NCBI GenBank assembly: GCA_019112785.1
Contig: DXIQ01000032.1
Location: 1 to 52,082, forward strand
Length of the DNA stretch: 52,082 nt
Direction of reading: 5' to 3'
Source: Candidatus Blautia stercorigallinarum
Lineage (GTDB): Bacteria; Bacillota; Clostridia; Lachnospirales; Lachnospiraceae
Shown: positions 25,737 through 34,769 of the stretch, in pieces
How positions within the stretch are numbered: the first letter of the stretch is position 1
Layout of the letters: every line of letters begins with the position of its first letter
Notes under the pieces: model-generated
Databases searched by the model: none
Seen by the model: the letters and a program-made list of their open reading frames with translations, nothing else
Told to the model about the DNA's origin: nothing
Position numbers and translations under genes: made by a program

Positions 25737-25800
25737 AACGTAATAGCTACACATCCATATTAAATGTACAAGACAAAAAGTTGATTGGAAGAAGAATTCG

Positions 25801-26547
25801 ATGGGTAATTTGTTAAAAGATAAAGTATGTATTATCACAGGTTCAACACGAGGAATCGGAAAAGAGATTGCGCTATTATTTGCCTCTGAAGGTGCAGAGG
25901 TCATAGTTAACGGTACAAAGGCAGGTTCTGCGGATAAGTGGATAGAAGAAAGTAAACATAAAACAAATCTCCATCCATATTACTTTGATATTTCGAATCC
26001 TTCCGAAGTACGTCAGAATGTAATGACAATCAAAAAAAGATTTGGGCAGATTGATGTCTTGGTAAATAATGCGGCAATTGAATTCAATGAGCTTATTGGA
26101 ATGATATCACGTGAAAACATGGAGAAGATGTTCCAAGTAAACGTTTACGGCACAATAGAAATGATCCAAACTGTAAGTCGTATTATGGGACGTAATAAAA
26201 ATGGCGGTAGTATTATTAATATCTCATCTATGGTGGGTATCCGTGGAAATGCAGGTCAGCTTGTGTATTCTGCAACCAAGGGAGCTGTAATAGCTCTCAC
26301 AAAATCTGCAGCAAAAGAGTTGGCTCCGAAAAATATAAGGGTGAATTCTATTGCGCCTGGACTTACGCAGACTGAAATGATGGAACAGGCAGATATAAAA
26401 AAACTACAGGGCAGAATTAGCAATATCTGTATGGGAAGAATTGCCCAGCCAAGTGATATAGCTGGGGGCTGCCTATTATTAGCATGTGATTATTCTGGAT
26501 ATATATCCGGCCAAATTTTACCAGTTGATGGCTGTACGATTATGTAG
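25801..26547 (+). CDS. SDR oxidoreductase, FabG-like 3-oxoacyl-ACP reductase
   Basis: A 248-residue classical short-chain dehydrogenase. The NAD(P) motif is TGSTRGIGKEIA (residues 14-25), followed by NNAAIEF, the catalytic serine in INISSMVGIRG and YSATKGAV with the Tyr-x-x-x-Lys pair (near residues 155-159). Length and motifs fit FabG-type ketoreductases. Between an ACP gene and an acyl-ligase gene it probably reduces a 3-oxoacyl-ACP to 3-hydroxyacyl-ACP for sugar modification. A sugar ketoreductase is the alternative. Confidence 0.85.
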   Translation: MGNLLKDKVCIITGSTRGIGKEIALLFASEGAEVIVNGTKAGSADKWIEESKHKTNLHPYYFDISNPSEVRQNVMTIKKRFGQIDVLVNNAAIEFNELIGMISRENMEKMFQVNVYGTIEMIQTVSRIMGRNKNGGSIINISSMVGIRGNAGQLVYSATKGAVIALTKSAAKELAPKNIRVNSIAPGLTQTEMMEQADIKKLQGRISNICMGRIAQPSDIAGGCLLLACDYSGYISGQILPVDGCTIM

Positions 26548-26565
26548 TTGAAAGGAAAGAAGTAT

Positions 26566-27981
26566 ATGTTTTTAAACATCGACAAGAAAAAAAGCAATTC
26601 TTTGGCATTAGTTGATAATGAAGGAAATCGAATTACATATGGAAGTCTTGCAAAACTGATGGAGGCGATTGGTGTACAGGTTGAATCTCGTTCATTGATA
26701 TTCAATCTTTGTAAAAATACAGCCGGTTCAATGATTGGCTATCTCGGATTTATTGAGTGTGGGGCTGTACCAGTGACGCTGAGCGCTAAAATTGATGATA
26801 GCTTGCTCAAGAAACTTTTGGAAATCTATACACCAGCATATATCTGGACACCCGTGGAAGAAGAATCCCGGTTTGATTATGAAAAAATATATGAGTGTTA
26901 TGGGTATGTTTTATTAAAAACCAGAAATGAAACATACCCACTAAATGAGAAACTGCAGCTTTGTATGACAACATCTGGTTCAACAGGTAGCCCTAAGCTT
27001 GTCAGATACAAAAAAGGAAACTTAGAAGCGAACGCAAAAAATGTGGCTATCGCTTTTGGGTGGACGGAAAAAGAACGAGCAATTTGTGATCTCGGTATGC
27101 AGTATACGATGGGGCTGAACGTGATTAATACCCATTTATATGTAGGTGCTACAGTCTTGCTTACTACACATAATCTGCTGAGTTCTGAGTTTTGGGATTA
27201 CATAAAGAAAGAACGTGGGACGAATTTTACAGGAGTTCCATTCAGCTATGATATTTTCTTCCGTCTTCATTTTGAACGAATGGATTTACCAGATCTTCAC
27301 ACATTGTCCCAAGGAGGGGGAAAGCTGACAGAGAAAAGGTTCATACAGCTTGCAGAGTATGCTCAAAAGAATGGGAAAAGATTTATTGCATCATTCGGCA
27401 CAACAGAAACATCCGCACGAATGGCTTGTCTACCGTCTGAACTGGCTATATCTAAAATAGGTAGTATTGGCAGGGCGATTCCGGAAGGAGAACTTTTTTT
27501 AATTGATGAAAATGGAAAGATATTAGCAGATCCAGTAGCGGAAGGAGAAATGTGTTATAAAGGGCCAAATGTCACGATGGGCTATGCAGTTTGCAAAGAG
27601 GATTTGCTGAAAGACGATGAGTTTAATGGTATTTATCATACCGGTGATTTGGCCCGTCGGGACGAGGATGGATGCTATTATGTAACGGGCAGGCTATCTC
27701 GTTTTCTCAAGCTTCTTAGTTATAGGGTTAGCCTAGATCAGTCTGAAAGGCTGATTCAACAGGAATTTAACATCGAATGTGCCTGCTCTGGAACGGATCA
27801 TCAAATGAATATTTATATTGTAGATGGAAGTAAAAAGACAGAAGTGCTTAGATTTATATCAGAAAAGACAGGGCTATTTAAGAATCTTTTCAAGGTGTTT
27901 GTGGTTCCAGAGATTCTTCGGAATGAGTCAGGTAAGATACGATATAAGGAAATGGACGTAGACTATGCGAGGGAGAAATAA
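26566..27981 (+). CDS. AMP-dependent acyl-CoA/acyl-ACP synthetase
   Basis: A 471-residue member of the ANL adenylating superfamily. Visible core motifs: TTSGSTGSPKLVRYKKG (A3, P-loop), FGTTETSARM (A5), YHTGDLARRDEDG (A7), GRLSRFLKLLSYRVS (A8, with Arg for the usual Asp) and SGKIRYKEMD containing the A10 lysine. It would activate a carboxylic acid and load it on the neighbouring ACP. ATG 26566 is chosen over TTG 26548 because AAAGGAAAG lies just upstream. It follows the reductase by 18 bases. Confidence 0.85.
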   Translation: MFLNIDKKKSNSLALVDNEGNRITYGSLAKLMEAIGVQVESRSLIFNLCKNTAGSMIGYLGFIECGAVPVTLSAKIDDSLLKKLLEIYTPAYIWTPVEEESRFDYEKIYECYGYVLLKTRNETYPLNEKLQLCMTTSGSTGSPKLVRYKKGNLEANAKNVAIAFGWTEKERAICDLGMQYTMGLNVINTHLYVGATVLLTTHNLLSSEFWDYIKKERGTNFTGVPFSYDIFFRLHFERMDLPDLHTLSQGGGKLTEKRFIQLAEYAQKNGKRFIASFGTTETSARMACLPSELAISKIGSIGRAIPEGELFLIDENGKILADPVAEGEMCYKGPNVTMGYAVCKEDLLKDDEFNGIYHTGDLARRDEDGCYYVTGRLSRFLKLLSYRVSLDQSERLIQQEFNIECACSGTDHQMNIYIVDGSKKTEVLRFISEKTGLFKNLFKVFVVPEILRNESGKIRYKEMDVDYAREK

Positions 27982-27982
27982 A

Positions 27983-28621
27983 GTGATAGACATTATTATT
28001 GTTGGTGCGGGTGGCTGCGGCCGAGAGGTTGCCAATTGGATTGAAGATATCAATAAAGTAGAAGAAAAATGGAATATTCTTGGTTTTTTGGATGATGACC
28101 TTGAGGCACTTAAAGAATTTCCTAGTAAATACCACATTATTGGAACAATCAAGGATCACAAACCCAGAGAGGACAGAAGGTATGCAATGGGTATAGCAAA
28201 TCCAGAAATTAAGAAAATCGTCGGTCCAGCATTGATGGAAAAAGGCGCTCAATTTGCTTCCATTATTCATCCAAGCACGCATATCTATTCTGAGTATGAT
28301 TTGGGTGTGGGACTTGTAACATACCCGAATTCTAAGATTGCTACTGGATGTCAAATTGGTAATTTTGTTACATTACAGTCAACAATTCTTGGACATGATT
28401 CCAATTTGGAGGATTATGTGACAGTTAGTTCAAATTGTGGCATTACAGGAGGAACGAAGCTTCATAAGGGATGCTTTATAGGGGATCATGCATGTATAGC
28501 TGTTGGTCTTGAAATAGGAGCCAATGCCTATGTCGGAATCGGAAGTGTCGTGATTAGAGATGTTCCAGAGAATACAAGAGTATTTGGAAATCCAGCAAGA
28601 ATTTTTGCAAATAAAGTGTAG
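27983..28621 (+). CDS. PglD/NeuD-like sugar N- or O-acyltransferase
   Basis: A 212-residue acyltransferase of the NeuD/PglD family: an N-terminal Rossmann-like UDP-sugar-binding part (IDIIIVGAGGCGREVANWI) and a C-terminal left-handed beta helix (residues about 85-205) with IGNFVTLQSTILGHDSNL and the histidine of the active site in LGHD. It would acylate the 4-amino group of the PglE product. The GTG at 27983, eight bases after GAGGGAG, is preferred to the overlapping ATG at 27965. In this locus the donor could be acetyl-CoA or the acyl-ACP made by the genes just before it. Confidence 0.85.
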   Translation: MIDIIIVGAGGCGREVANWIEDINKVEEKWNILGFLDDDLEALKEFPSKYHIIGTIKDHKPREDRRYAMGIANPEIKKIVGPALMEKGAQFASIIHPSTHIYSEYDLGVGLVTYPNSKIATGCQIGNFVTLQSTILGHDSNLEDYVTVSSNCGITGGTKLHKGCFIGDHACIAVGLEIGANAYVGIGSVVIRDVPENTRVFGNPARIFANKV

Positions 28622-28641
28622 AATATTAGGGATTGACTGTA

Positions 28642-29889
28642 ATGAAAAAATTATTTTTGGTTACAACAGGATTTCCATATCCAGCAAAAAGTATGGAGAC
28701 ATATTTGGAAACGGAAACGCAATATTATAATTCGTTTGATGAAGTCGATATTATTTCGCTTGGAGTAAAACGAAAAACTCTAGAAGAGAAGAGAAACATA
28801 AACTGTGAATGTAAAGTAAAAGTATTTCCTGTAGTATTCGGCTCAAAATTGGCGTACATAATCAATGGAATATCGGCATTTTTTGACATGAATTTTTATA
28901 GAGAAATAATAGAACTTCAGAAGAAGAAAAAACTTAATTTTAAGAGGCTTATCAGACTAATTATCTATATTAGTAGATCTCATTTTGATGTTAGAAAAGC
29001 CAAGAAAATCTTAGGCTTGAATAAGAAAAAACTTGTAAAAAATGCAATCATATACTGCTATAGATTCGAATATCAGCCATATGTAGCATTGTTATTAGCA
29101 AAATATTTTGATAATCCAACACTTATAGCAAGGGCACATCGATACGATTTATATGAGGAGAGAAATTCTGATCATTATATTCCTGCAAGGAGGCTTCTTT
29201 TAAGAGAATTTAATAAAGTGTATCTGATTTCCCAAGATGGCTATGATTACCTTAGTGGTAAATTCCCAGAGTACAAAGGTAAAATGGCTATTTCAAGACT
29301 TGGGACGTTAAATAATGGCATAAAAAAATGCGACAACAAAGGATCATGTTTTAGAATCGTCAGTTGTTCAAATATGGTACAGGTTAAACGAATAGACAGA
29401 ATTGTTTCCACCCTTTCTAAAGTCAAGACACAGAAGATTGAATGGGTACATTTTGGTTCAGGGGAAGAAGAATCTAAAATCAGGAAAATGGCTTCCGAAA
29501 TGCTGGGGGAAAACGTAAAAGTTATATTTAAGGGAAGAGTAGAGAATAAGAAAATTCTGGAATTTTATAGGAGTAATGATGTCAATTTATTTATAAATTT
29601 GAGCGATTCTGAGGGGATTCCGGTTTCTATTATGGAAGCAATGTCATTTGGTATTCCTTGTATAGCTACAAATGTGGGAGGGACTTCTGAAATTGTGGTG
29701 GATGGAATGAATGGTTATCTTATTGATGATGAGCCGGACGAATATATTGCAGATAAAGTGAATTCCATTGCGTCTATGAATATTGAATGCTATGAACAGC
29801 TTAGAGACGCAGCAAGGAATACATGGGAACAAAAATATAATGCTGAAAATAATTATAGAACTTTTATAGAAGAAATAAAGAACATTTGA
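28642..29889 (+). CDS. Glycosyltransferase, GT-B fold (family 4-like)
   Basis: A 415-residue glycosyltransferase. The C-terminal half carries the GT1/GT4 signatures: RIVSCSNMVQVKRIDRIV, WVHFGSGEEE, VIFKGRVENKKILEFY and the donor-binding ExxxxxE helix within SEGIPVSIMEAMSFGIP. The N-terminal half is less conserved, as usual for acceptor domains. It is Lys-rich and cytosolic. Donor and linkage cannot be told. ATG 28642 preferred to TTG 28633 by TAGGGAT spacing. Confidence 0.85.
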   Translation: MKKLFLVTTGFPYPAKSMETYLETETQYYNSFDEVDIISLGVKRKTLEEKRNINCECKVKVFPVVFGSKLAYIINGISAFFDMNFYREIIELQKKKKLNFKRLIRLIIYISRSHFDVRKAKKILGLNKKKLVKNAIIYCYRFEYQPYVALLLAKYFDNPTLIARAHRYDLYEERNSDHYIPARRLLLREFNKVYLISQDGYDYLSGKFPEYKGKMAISRLGTLNNGIKKCDNKGSCFRIVSCSNMVQVKRIDRIVSTLSKVKTQKIEWVHFGSGEEESKIRKMASEMLGENVKVIFKGRVENKKILEFYRSNDVNLFINLSDSEGIPVSIMEAMSFGIPCIATNVGGTSEIVVDGMNGYLIDDEPDEYIADKVNSIASMNIECYEQLRDAARNTWEQKYNAENNYRTFIEEIKNI

Positions 29890-29904
29890 GAGAGGAATTA
29901 TATT

Positions 29905-31080
29905 ATGAAAATTATAGCATTTTATCTTCCACAATTCCATAATATACCGGAAAATGATGAATGGTGGGGAGACGGCTTTACGGAGTGGGTTAATGTTAAA
30001 AAAGCAAAGCCGCTTTATAAAGGGCATATTCAACCAAAGATACCATTAAATGGTAATTATTATGATTTATTAGATGATAACGTAAAAATATGGCAAGCAA
30101 AAATTGCAAAAAAATATGGTGTATATGGATTTTGCTATTACCATTATTGGTTTAACGGGAAATTGTTACTTGAAAAGCCTATGGAACAGATGCTTGCCAA
30201 TAAAAATATAGATATGCCTTTTTGTATTTGCTGGGCGAACGAGGCGTGGACAAAAGCTTGGGTGAATTCCAGTCAAACATTGATTCCGCAAAAATACGGT
30301 GGAAAGCGGGAATGGAAAGATCATTTTGATTATCTGCTTCAGTTTTTTAAAGACGAAAGATACATCAAATGTGATGGTAAACCATTATTGGTTATTTATA
30401 AACCAGAATTGATTGAATGCGGAAATGATATGATTGATTATTTCCAGAAACTGGCAAAAAATGCGGGGTTTCCTGGGCTTTGCATGGCATATCAGCATGG
30501 GAATATGGATTTCTATTCGGAGAAAAAGGATGATAGTAGATATGACCTTGATATAGAATTTCAGCCAATATATGCGAGATATGAACGTGATAAGGCAGTC
30601 CAGGCATCAGGAATAAGAGCAATATTGAAGGACATTTACTATAAGGCATCGATATTATTAGGGAAAAAATTGGGAACCGAGATTAATATTAGGGGACTGA
30701 CAAAAGATTCAGATACTGTTAGAACCTACGACTATGATGAAATATGGAGTTACATCCTGAACAAGGAGGTCATTGATTCAAAGCGTGTGCCAGGGGCATT
30801 TGCTACATGGGACAATACCCCGAGGCATGGCATAAACGGACATGTTTATACTGGATCGACCCCTGAAAAATTCGAAAAATATTTGACGAAGCTAATCAAG
30901 AAAGCAAAGGAAGAATATCACAAGGATATGATATTTATTTATGCATGGAATGAATGGGCAGAAGGTGGATATCTGGAACCCGATAAAGAAAATGGATACG
31001 GATATTTGGAGGCAATTTATAAAGCTTTAAAGGCTACAGGTGAATTGCCTGAGTATGAGGGAAGAAAATGTATTCGGTAA
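29905..31080 (+). CDS. WbsX-like glycosyltransferase (GH99-like domain)
   Basis: A 391-residue protein with the hallmark of the WbsX/glycosyl hydrolase 99-like family: IIAFYLPQFHNIPENDEWWG at the N-terminus, FTEWVNVKKAKPLYKGH, YGFCYYHYWFNGKLLLEKP, FCICWANEAWTKAW and FIYAWNEWAEGGYLEPD. These proteins are common in capsule and O-antigen loci. They are thought to act as glycosyltransferases, though some domains of this fold hydrolyse mannosides, so direction of the reaction is not certain. The gene has a short 15-base spacing from the previous one and overlaps the next by 13 bases. Confidence 0.85.
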   Translation: MKIIAFYLPQFHNIPENDEWWGDGFTEWVNVKKAKPLYKGHIQPKIPLNGNYYDLLDDNVKIWQAKIAKKYGVYGFCYYHYWFNGKLLLEKPMEQMLANKNIDMPFCICWANEAWTKAWVNSSQTLIPQKYGGKREWKDHFDYLLQFFKDERYIKCDGKPLLVIYKPELIECGNDMIDYFQKLAKNAGFPGLCMAYQHGNMDFYSEKKDDSRYDLDIEFQPIYARYERDKAVQASGIRAILKDIYYKASILLGKKLGTEINIRGLTKDSDTVRTYDYDEIWSYILNKEVIDSKRVPGAFATWDNTPRHGINGHVYTGSTPEKFEKYLTKLIKKAKEEYHKDMIFIYAWNEWAEGGYLEPDKENGYGYLEAIYKALKATGELPEYEGRKCIR

Positions 31081-32534
31081 GGGATATTAAGAATTATACG
31101 GATAAATATCATAAAATTGCCAAGCGGGCACTAAAAGAAGAAAAACTGAATGCTGCTTTGGATGCATTGTATCATTGTGGAGCTTTGCAACATACAGTAA
31201 ATATTAATTTAAAAGACGATATTTCAGAAAATCTTATATTAAAGTTATCCTATAAATTTAATCAGATTAAATATCAAGAATCATCTATATATTGCTTGTT
31301 CTATGATTCAATTGCAATATCAAATGTTGCTTTGTCTATGCAGTATTTAAAAGCGTTGATTTCTTTAGAAAAGAAGTTTATTTATCTTATAAATGTAAAT
31401 ACATGGAAAGAAAACGCCTCAAAAGATTTAGTGGATCTTGCAAAACAATGTGGAAATTGCGAAGTGATTATAGTCGATTCTACTAAAAGCATGGTTGAGA
31501 AAATAGAAATTATCCGCAAAATAATTTTAAAAGAAAGACCTGGAAAAGTATTGCTTCATATGGGGAACAGTGATCCTGTGGGTTGCGTAGCCTTTAGTAA
31601 TATATCAGGATGTACAAAATATTTGATTAATCATGGAGATGAACAATTTTGGCTTGGAGCGACTGTTTTGGATTATTCAATTGAATTTCGAGGAATGGGA
31701 AAAGACGCATCAGTAAAGTATAGGGGGTTAAGAGACGAACAATGTCTTGTATTGCCTTATTATCCTGTTTTAAAGTCTGAAAAATTTAAAGGATTTGATT
31801 TTCAGCTTCCTGTCGGTGCAGTACGTATTTTTTCGGGAGGACGTTTTACGAAAGTGTATGCTGAAAATGGGAAATTTATGAAAGTTGTTACCGCTATTCT
31901 AAATCGGCATCCGCAAGCATTCTTTATTTTTGCTGGTGCAGGCGATGCGGAACCAATGAAAGCATATGTGAAGAAAAAAGGGCTAGAAAACCGATGGAAG
32001 GTTATTGCATATAGGAATGACCTCCTAGAAGTATTAAGGCATATGGATATTTATCTAGGAACTTATCCGCAGACGGGAGGGTTAATGGCTCAATATGCTG
32101 TTGCAGCGGGACTGCCAATTGTAGAGATGGATACAAAAAATGGTGGTTTAACAGAAGATCTTCTTCCCAAATTTAATGGAGGATATAGGATTACTTATGA
32201 ATCATGGAAAGATTACAATGAGCAGGTTGATAAGCTGATTGATGATTTTGATTATAGATCGAATGTGTCGGAAAAAATAAAAAATTCAAATATTTCAGAG
32301 CATGAGTTTTGCATGGGTTTGCAGAATTTATTGACTTCCAACACGAGTCAATATCCAATTATTCATCGTGAAATTAATTTGGAAATTAGGACAAAACGTC
32401 TGCTTGAAGCTGAAAATAGATACATGCATCGGATACCAGGCATCATGTGCAATATGTATATGGCACGATATTATCCATTAACGGTTGTTTTGAATTTTAT
32501 AAGATATATTTACTTCAGGAAAGGTAAGTCGTAA
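31068..32534 (+). CDS. Putative glycosyltransferase (GT-B fold)
   Basis: A 488-residue protein. The C-terminal half has GT-B features: RIFSGGRFTKVYAENGKFMK, FFIFAGAGDAEPMKAYV, VIAYRNDLLEVLRHMDIYLG and a substrate loop TYPQTGGLMAQYAVAAGLPI. The N-terminal 110 residues are helical and unusual, and the middle contains LINHGDEQFWLGATVLDYSI. It begins inside the previous gene, suggesting coupled translation. It resembles the capsule glycosyltransferases that often accompany WbsX proteins; specificity unknown. Confidence 0.7.
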   Translation: MYSVRDIKNYTDKYHKIAKRALKEEKLNAALDALYHCGALQHTVNINLKDDISENLILKLSYKFNQIKYQESSIYCLFYDSIAISNVALSMQYLKALISLEKKFIYLINVNTWKENASKDLVDLAKQCGNCEVIIVDSTKSMVEKIEIIRKIILKERPGKVLLHMGNSDPVGCVAFSNISGCTKYLINHGDEQFWLGATVLDYSIEFRGMGKDASVKYRGLRDEQCLVLPYYPVLKSEKFKGFDFQLPVGAVRIFSGGRFTKVYAENGKFMKVVTAILNRHPQAFFIFAGAGDAEPMKAYVKKKGLENRWKVIAYRNDLLEVLRHMDIYLGTYPQTGGLMAQYAVAAGLPIVEMDTKNGGLTEDLLPKFNGGYRITYESWKDYNEQVDKLIDDFDYRSNVSEKIKNSNISEHEFCMGLQNLLTSNTSQYPIIHREINLEIRTKRLLEAENRYMHRIPGIMCNMYMARYYPLTVVLNFIRYIYFRKGKS

Positions 32535-33221
32535 TTTCCTTCGAAGGGTAAGGTATATGTCAGAATTTTGCATTAATCAACAATAGAAAAAGACTCTAGA
32601 TAAACTTAAAAATAATTTTGCACATAAGAAATAAGAAGATGAATTCAGTGCCTGTGGAAGTTGCTATCTTAGTTGAGATTTATTATGAATGGAATCAGTT
32701 TTAATGTGACGATGAACTAGAATGGGTTCTCGAGATGACTCATTGCTGAGAATCATAAGTAAAAGATTTCGTAGAGCTGATTCGTAGAATCTTTTTTCAT
32801 CCCAATATATTCAACTGTGGAATGATGTAATATGGCGTATTTGCAGGTAAGCTCCCAATAGCAATACGCTATAATCAAGCAATCGGAGAATTGCATTTAA
32901 ACCAAAAGAAATTAGTGCTGGCATAAGAGAGAAACTGACTTAAAAGATTGCAATAGAGTTTCAAAATGCTTTTGCTCTAATGGTAAATACACATAGGACA
33001 ATGTGTAAACTGGAATATATGGATATTGATACAAGTTAGCTCGTGAGTACCGTTTTAGGATTAGAGAAGATGTCTTGTAAATGCGATAAAAAAGGCATAT
33101 ATCATTATTTTTTAAATTTCCTCTATATTTTTTGAAATGATATTGGAAATTGAAATGATTCTGCTTTTTATTCTTGGTGCAGCTAAATATGACTCATTAA
33201 TAATGGAGGGAGAGGTATATT
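32535..33221 (+). other. Gene-free, decayed stretch within the capsule locus
   Basis: No intact reading frame of note in 687 AT-rich bases. Short broken coding-like pieces can be read (for example around 32840-33050) with several stops, suggesting a decayed gene, but I cannot identify it. A weak terminator-like structure AAAAGATT/AATCTTTT lies at 32761-32795 with a T6 run and an internal direct repeat TTCGTAGA. The next gene has GGAGGGAGAGG before its ATG. Confidence 0.5.
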
Positions 33222-34319
33222 ATGATTTTGCCTAATAATTTAAAGCGACAGTATGAATTGCATTCTGAAGAGTATGAAAAAAAAGCCTTGGAGATTCTAA
33301 GATCTGGGTGGTATATTCTTGGGAAAGAGGTAAAAGCTTTCGAAGAGGAATGGGCAGATTATATTGGTGCGAGGTATTGTGTTGGACTGGCAAGCGGTTT
33401 AGATTCCTTATGGATCAGTTTTCGCATCCTAGGTGTCCATGAAGGTGACGAAGTAATTGTATGTGCAAATGCATATATTGCATGTGTAATGGGCATTACT
33501 ATAAACGGTGCCACCCCTGTCTTTGTCGAGCCTGATCAGTACGATAATATTAATGCTGAACAAATAGAAGCTGCAATCACAGATAAAACGAAAGCAATCT
33601 TGGCCGTTCATCTTTATGGAACTTCTTGCGATATGGGGCGTATTATGGATATCGCGCACAAACATAAATTGTTTGTTGTAGAAGACTGCGCGCAAAGCCA
33701 TGGGAACCATTGGAACGGCAAAAGAGTAGGAACGTTTGGTGATATCGGTTGTTTTAGTTTTTATCCTAGTAAAGGCTGTGGAGCATTTGGCGATGCAGGC
33801 TGTATAGTTACGGATAATGAAACCATAGCAGATAAATTTCGCGTTTTTAGAAATTATGGAAGTCGTATTCGGTACCAAAATGAAGTGATTGGTGCCAATA
33901 GCCGTTTGGATGAACTACAGGCAGGACTATTGAGAATTAAGTTGACTCATTTGGATGAATTTAATGAAGAGAGATGCCGGATTGCAGAACGATATAGTAG
34001 AGAGATTAATAATCCCTATGTTCGGCTTCCGAAGTTAAGACCAGGTACAGATTCGACATGGCATCAATATGTTATCCACGTGCCTAAATATCGTGATAGG
34101 CTAATGAAATATTTAAAAGAACTAGAAATAGGAACCATTATTCATTACCCAATCCCTCCGCATTTAAGTGAAGCATATAAATATCTAGGTTATAAAAAAG
34201 GTGATTTTCCTGTTGCTGAACAATATGCAGATGAGGTTCTTAGTTTACCTATGTATAATGGTATGAAGGAATCAGAGCAAACGGTAGTTATAAATGCAAT
34301 TAATAGTTTTAAAATATGA
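33222..34319 (+). CDS. fdtB: dTDP-sugar 3-aminotransferase (FdtB/QdtB-like)
   Basis: A 365-residue DegT/DnrJ/EryC1/StrS aminotransferase. PLP lysine is Lys184 in FYPSKGCGAFGDAG; EDCAQSHGNHWNGK (about 154-167) and GLASGLDSLWISFRIL (about 55-70) are the cofactor and substrate loops. With the FdtA-like gene next to it, it should aminate dTDP-3-keto-6-deoxyhexose to give dTDP-3-amino-3,6-dideoxy-galactose or -glucose. The RmlA and RmlB enzymes that feed the route are not in the window. Confidence 0.85.
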   Translation: MILPNNLKRQYELHSEEYEKKALEILRSGWYILGKEVKAFEEEWADYIGARYCVGLASGLDSLWISFRILGVHEGDEVIVCANAYIACVMGITINGATPVFVEPDQYDNINAEQIEAAITDKTKAILAVHLYGTSCDMGRIMDIAHKHKLFVVEDCAQSHGNHWNGKRVGTFGDIGCFSFYPSKGCGAFGDAGCIVTDNETIADKFRVFRNYGSRIRYQNEVIGANSRLDELQAGLLRIKLTHLDEFNEERCRIAERYSREINNPYVRLPKLRPGTDSTWHQYVIHVPKYRDRLMKYLKELEIGTIIHYPIPPHLSEAYKYLGYKKGDFPVAEQYADEVLSLPMYNGMKESEQTVVINAINSFKI

Positions 34320-34334
34320 TAGGTGGTGTGAAAG

Positions 34335-34760
34335 ATGCATAATATGAATAAGGTGCAGATGCTGGAATTTCCCCAACACGGGGATGAGAGAGGACATCTT
34401 GTGATTGTGGAAGGAGGACAAGATATCCCTTTTGAGATCAAAAGGGCTTTTTACATATATGGTTCGGATAAAGATGTGGTACGTGGTCAACATGCTAATC
34501 GAAAGACAGAATTTGTCCTCATTAATGTTGCGGGTAAAAGCAAAATAAAAGTAAAAGATGGGGAAGGGAATGAAGCAATTTATTGTTTAAATAGACCACA
34601 TACAGGCGTGTATCTTCCTACGATGGTTTGGAAGGATATGTATGATTTTTCTGAGGATTCTGTACTTCTTGTTCTCGCCAGTGAACATTATGATCCTGAA
34701 GAATATATTCGAGACTATGATGTATTTGTTAAGGAAATTTGTAGTGGAATAGAGAAATGA
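34335..34760 (+). CDS. fdtA: dTDP-4-keto-6-deoxyglucose 3,4-ketoisomerase (FdtA/QdtA/WxcM-like)
   Basis: A 141-residue cupin. Typical features are LEFPQHGDERGHLVIVEG at residues 10-27, IKRAFYIYGSDKDVVRGQHA with catalytic histidine, EFVLINVAGKSKIKVKDG, and VYLPTMVWKDMYDFS. The family shifts the keto group from C4 to C3, and its two subtypes give the galacto (FdtA) or gluco (QdtA) product; the sequence alone does not let me choose. It sits 15 bases after the aminotransferase, a usual pairing. Confidence 0.87.
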   Translation: MHNMNKVQMLEFPQHGDERGHLVIVEGGQDIPFEIKRAFYIYGSDKDVVRGQHANRKTEFVLINVAGKSKIKVKDGEGNEAIYCLNRPHTGVYLPTMVWKDMYDFSEDSVLLVLASEHYDPEEYIRDYDVFVKEICSGIEK

Positions 34761-34769
34761 GGGTCTATA

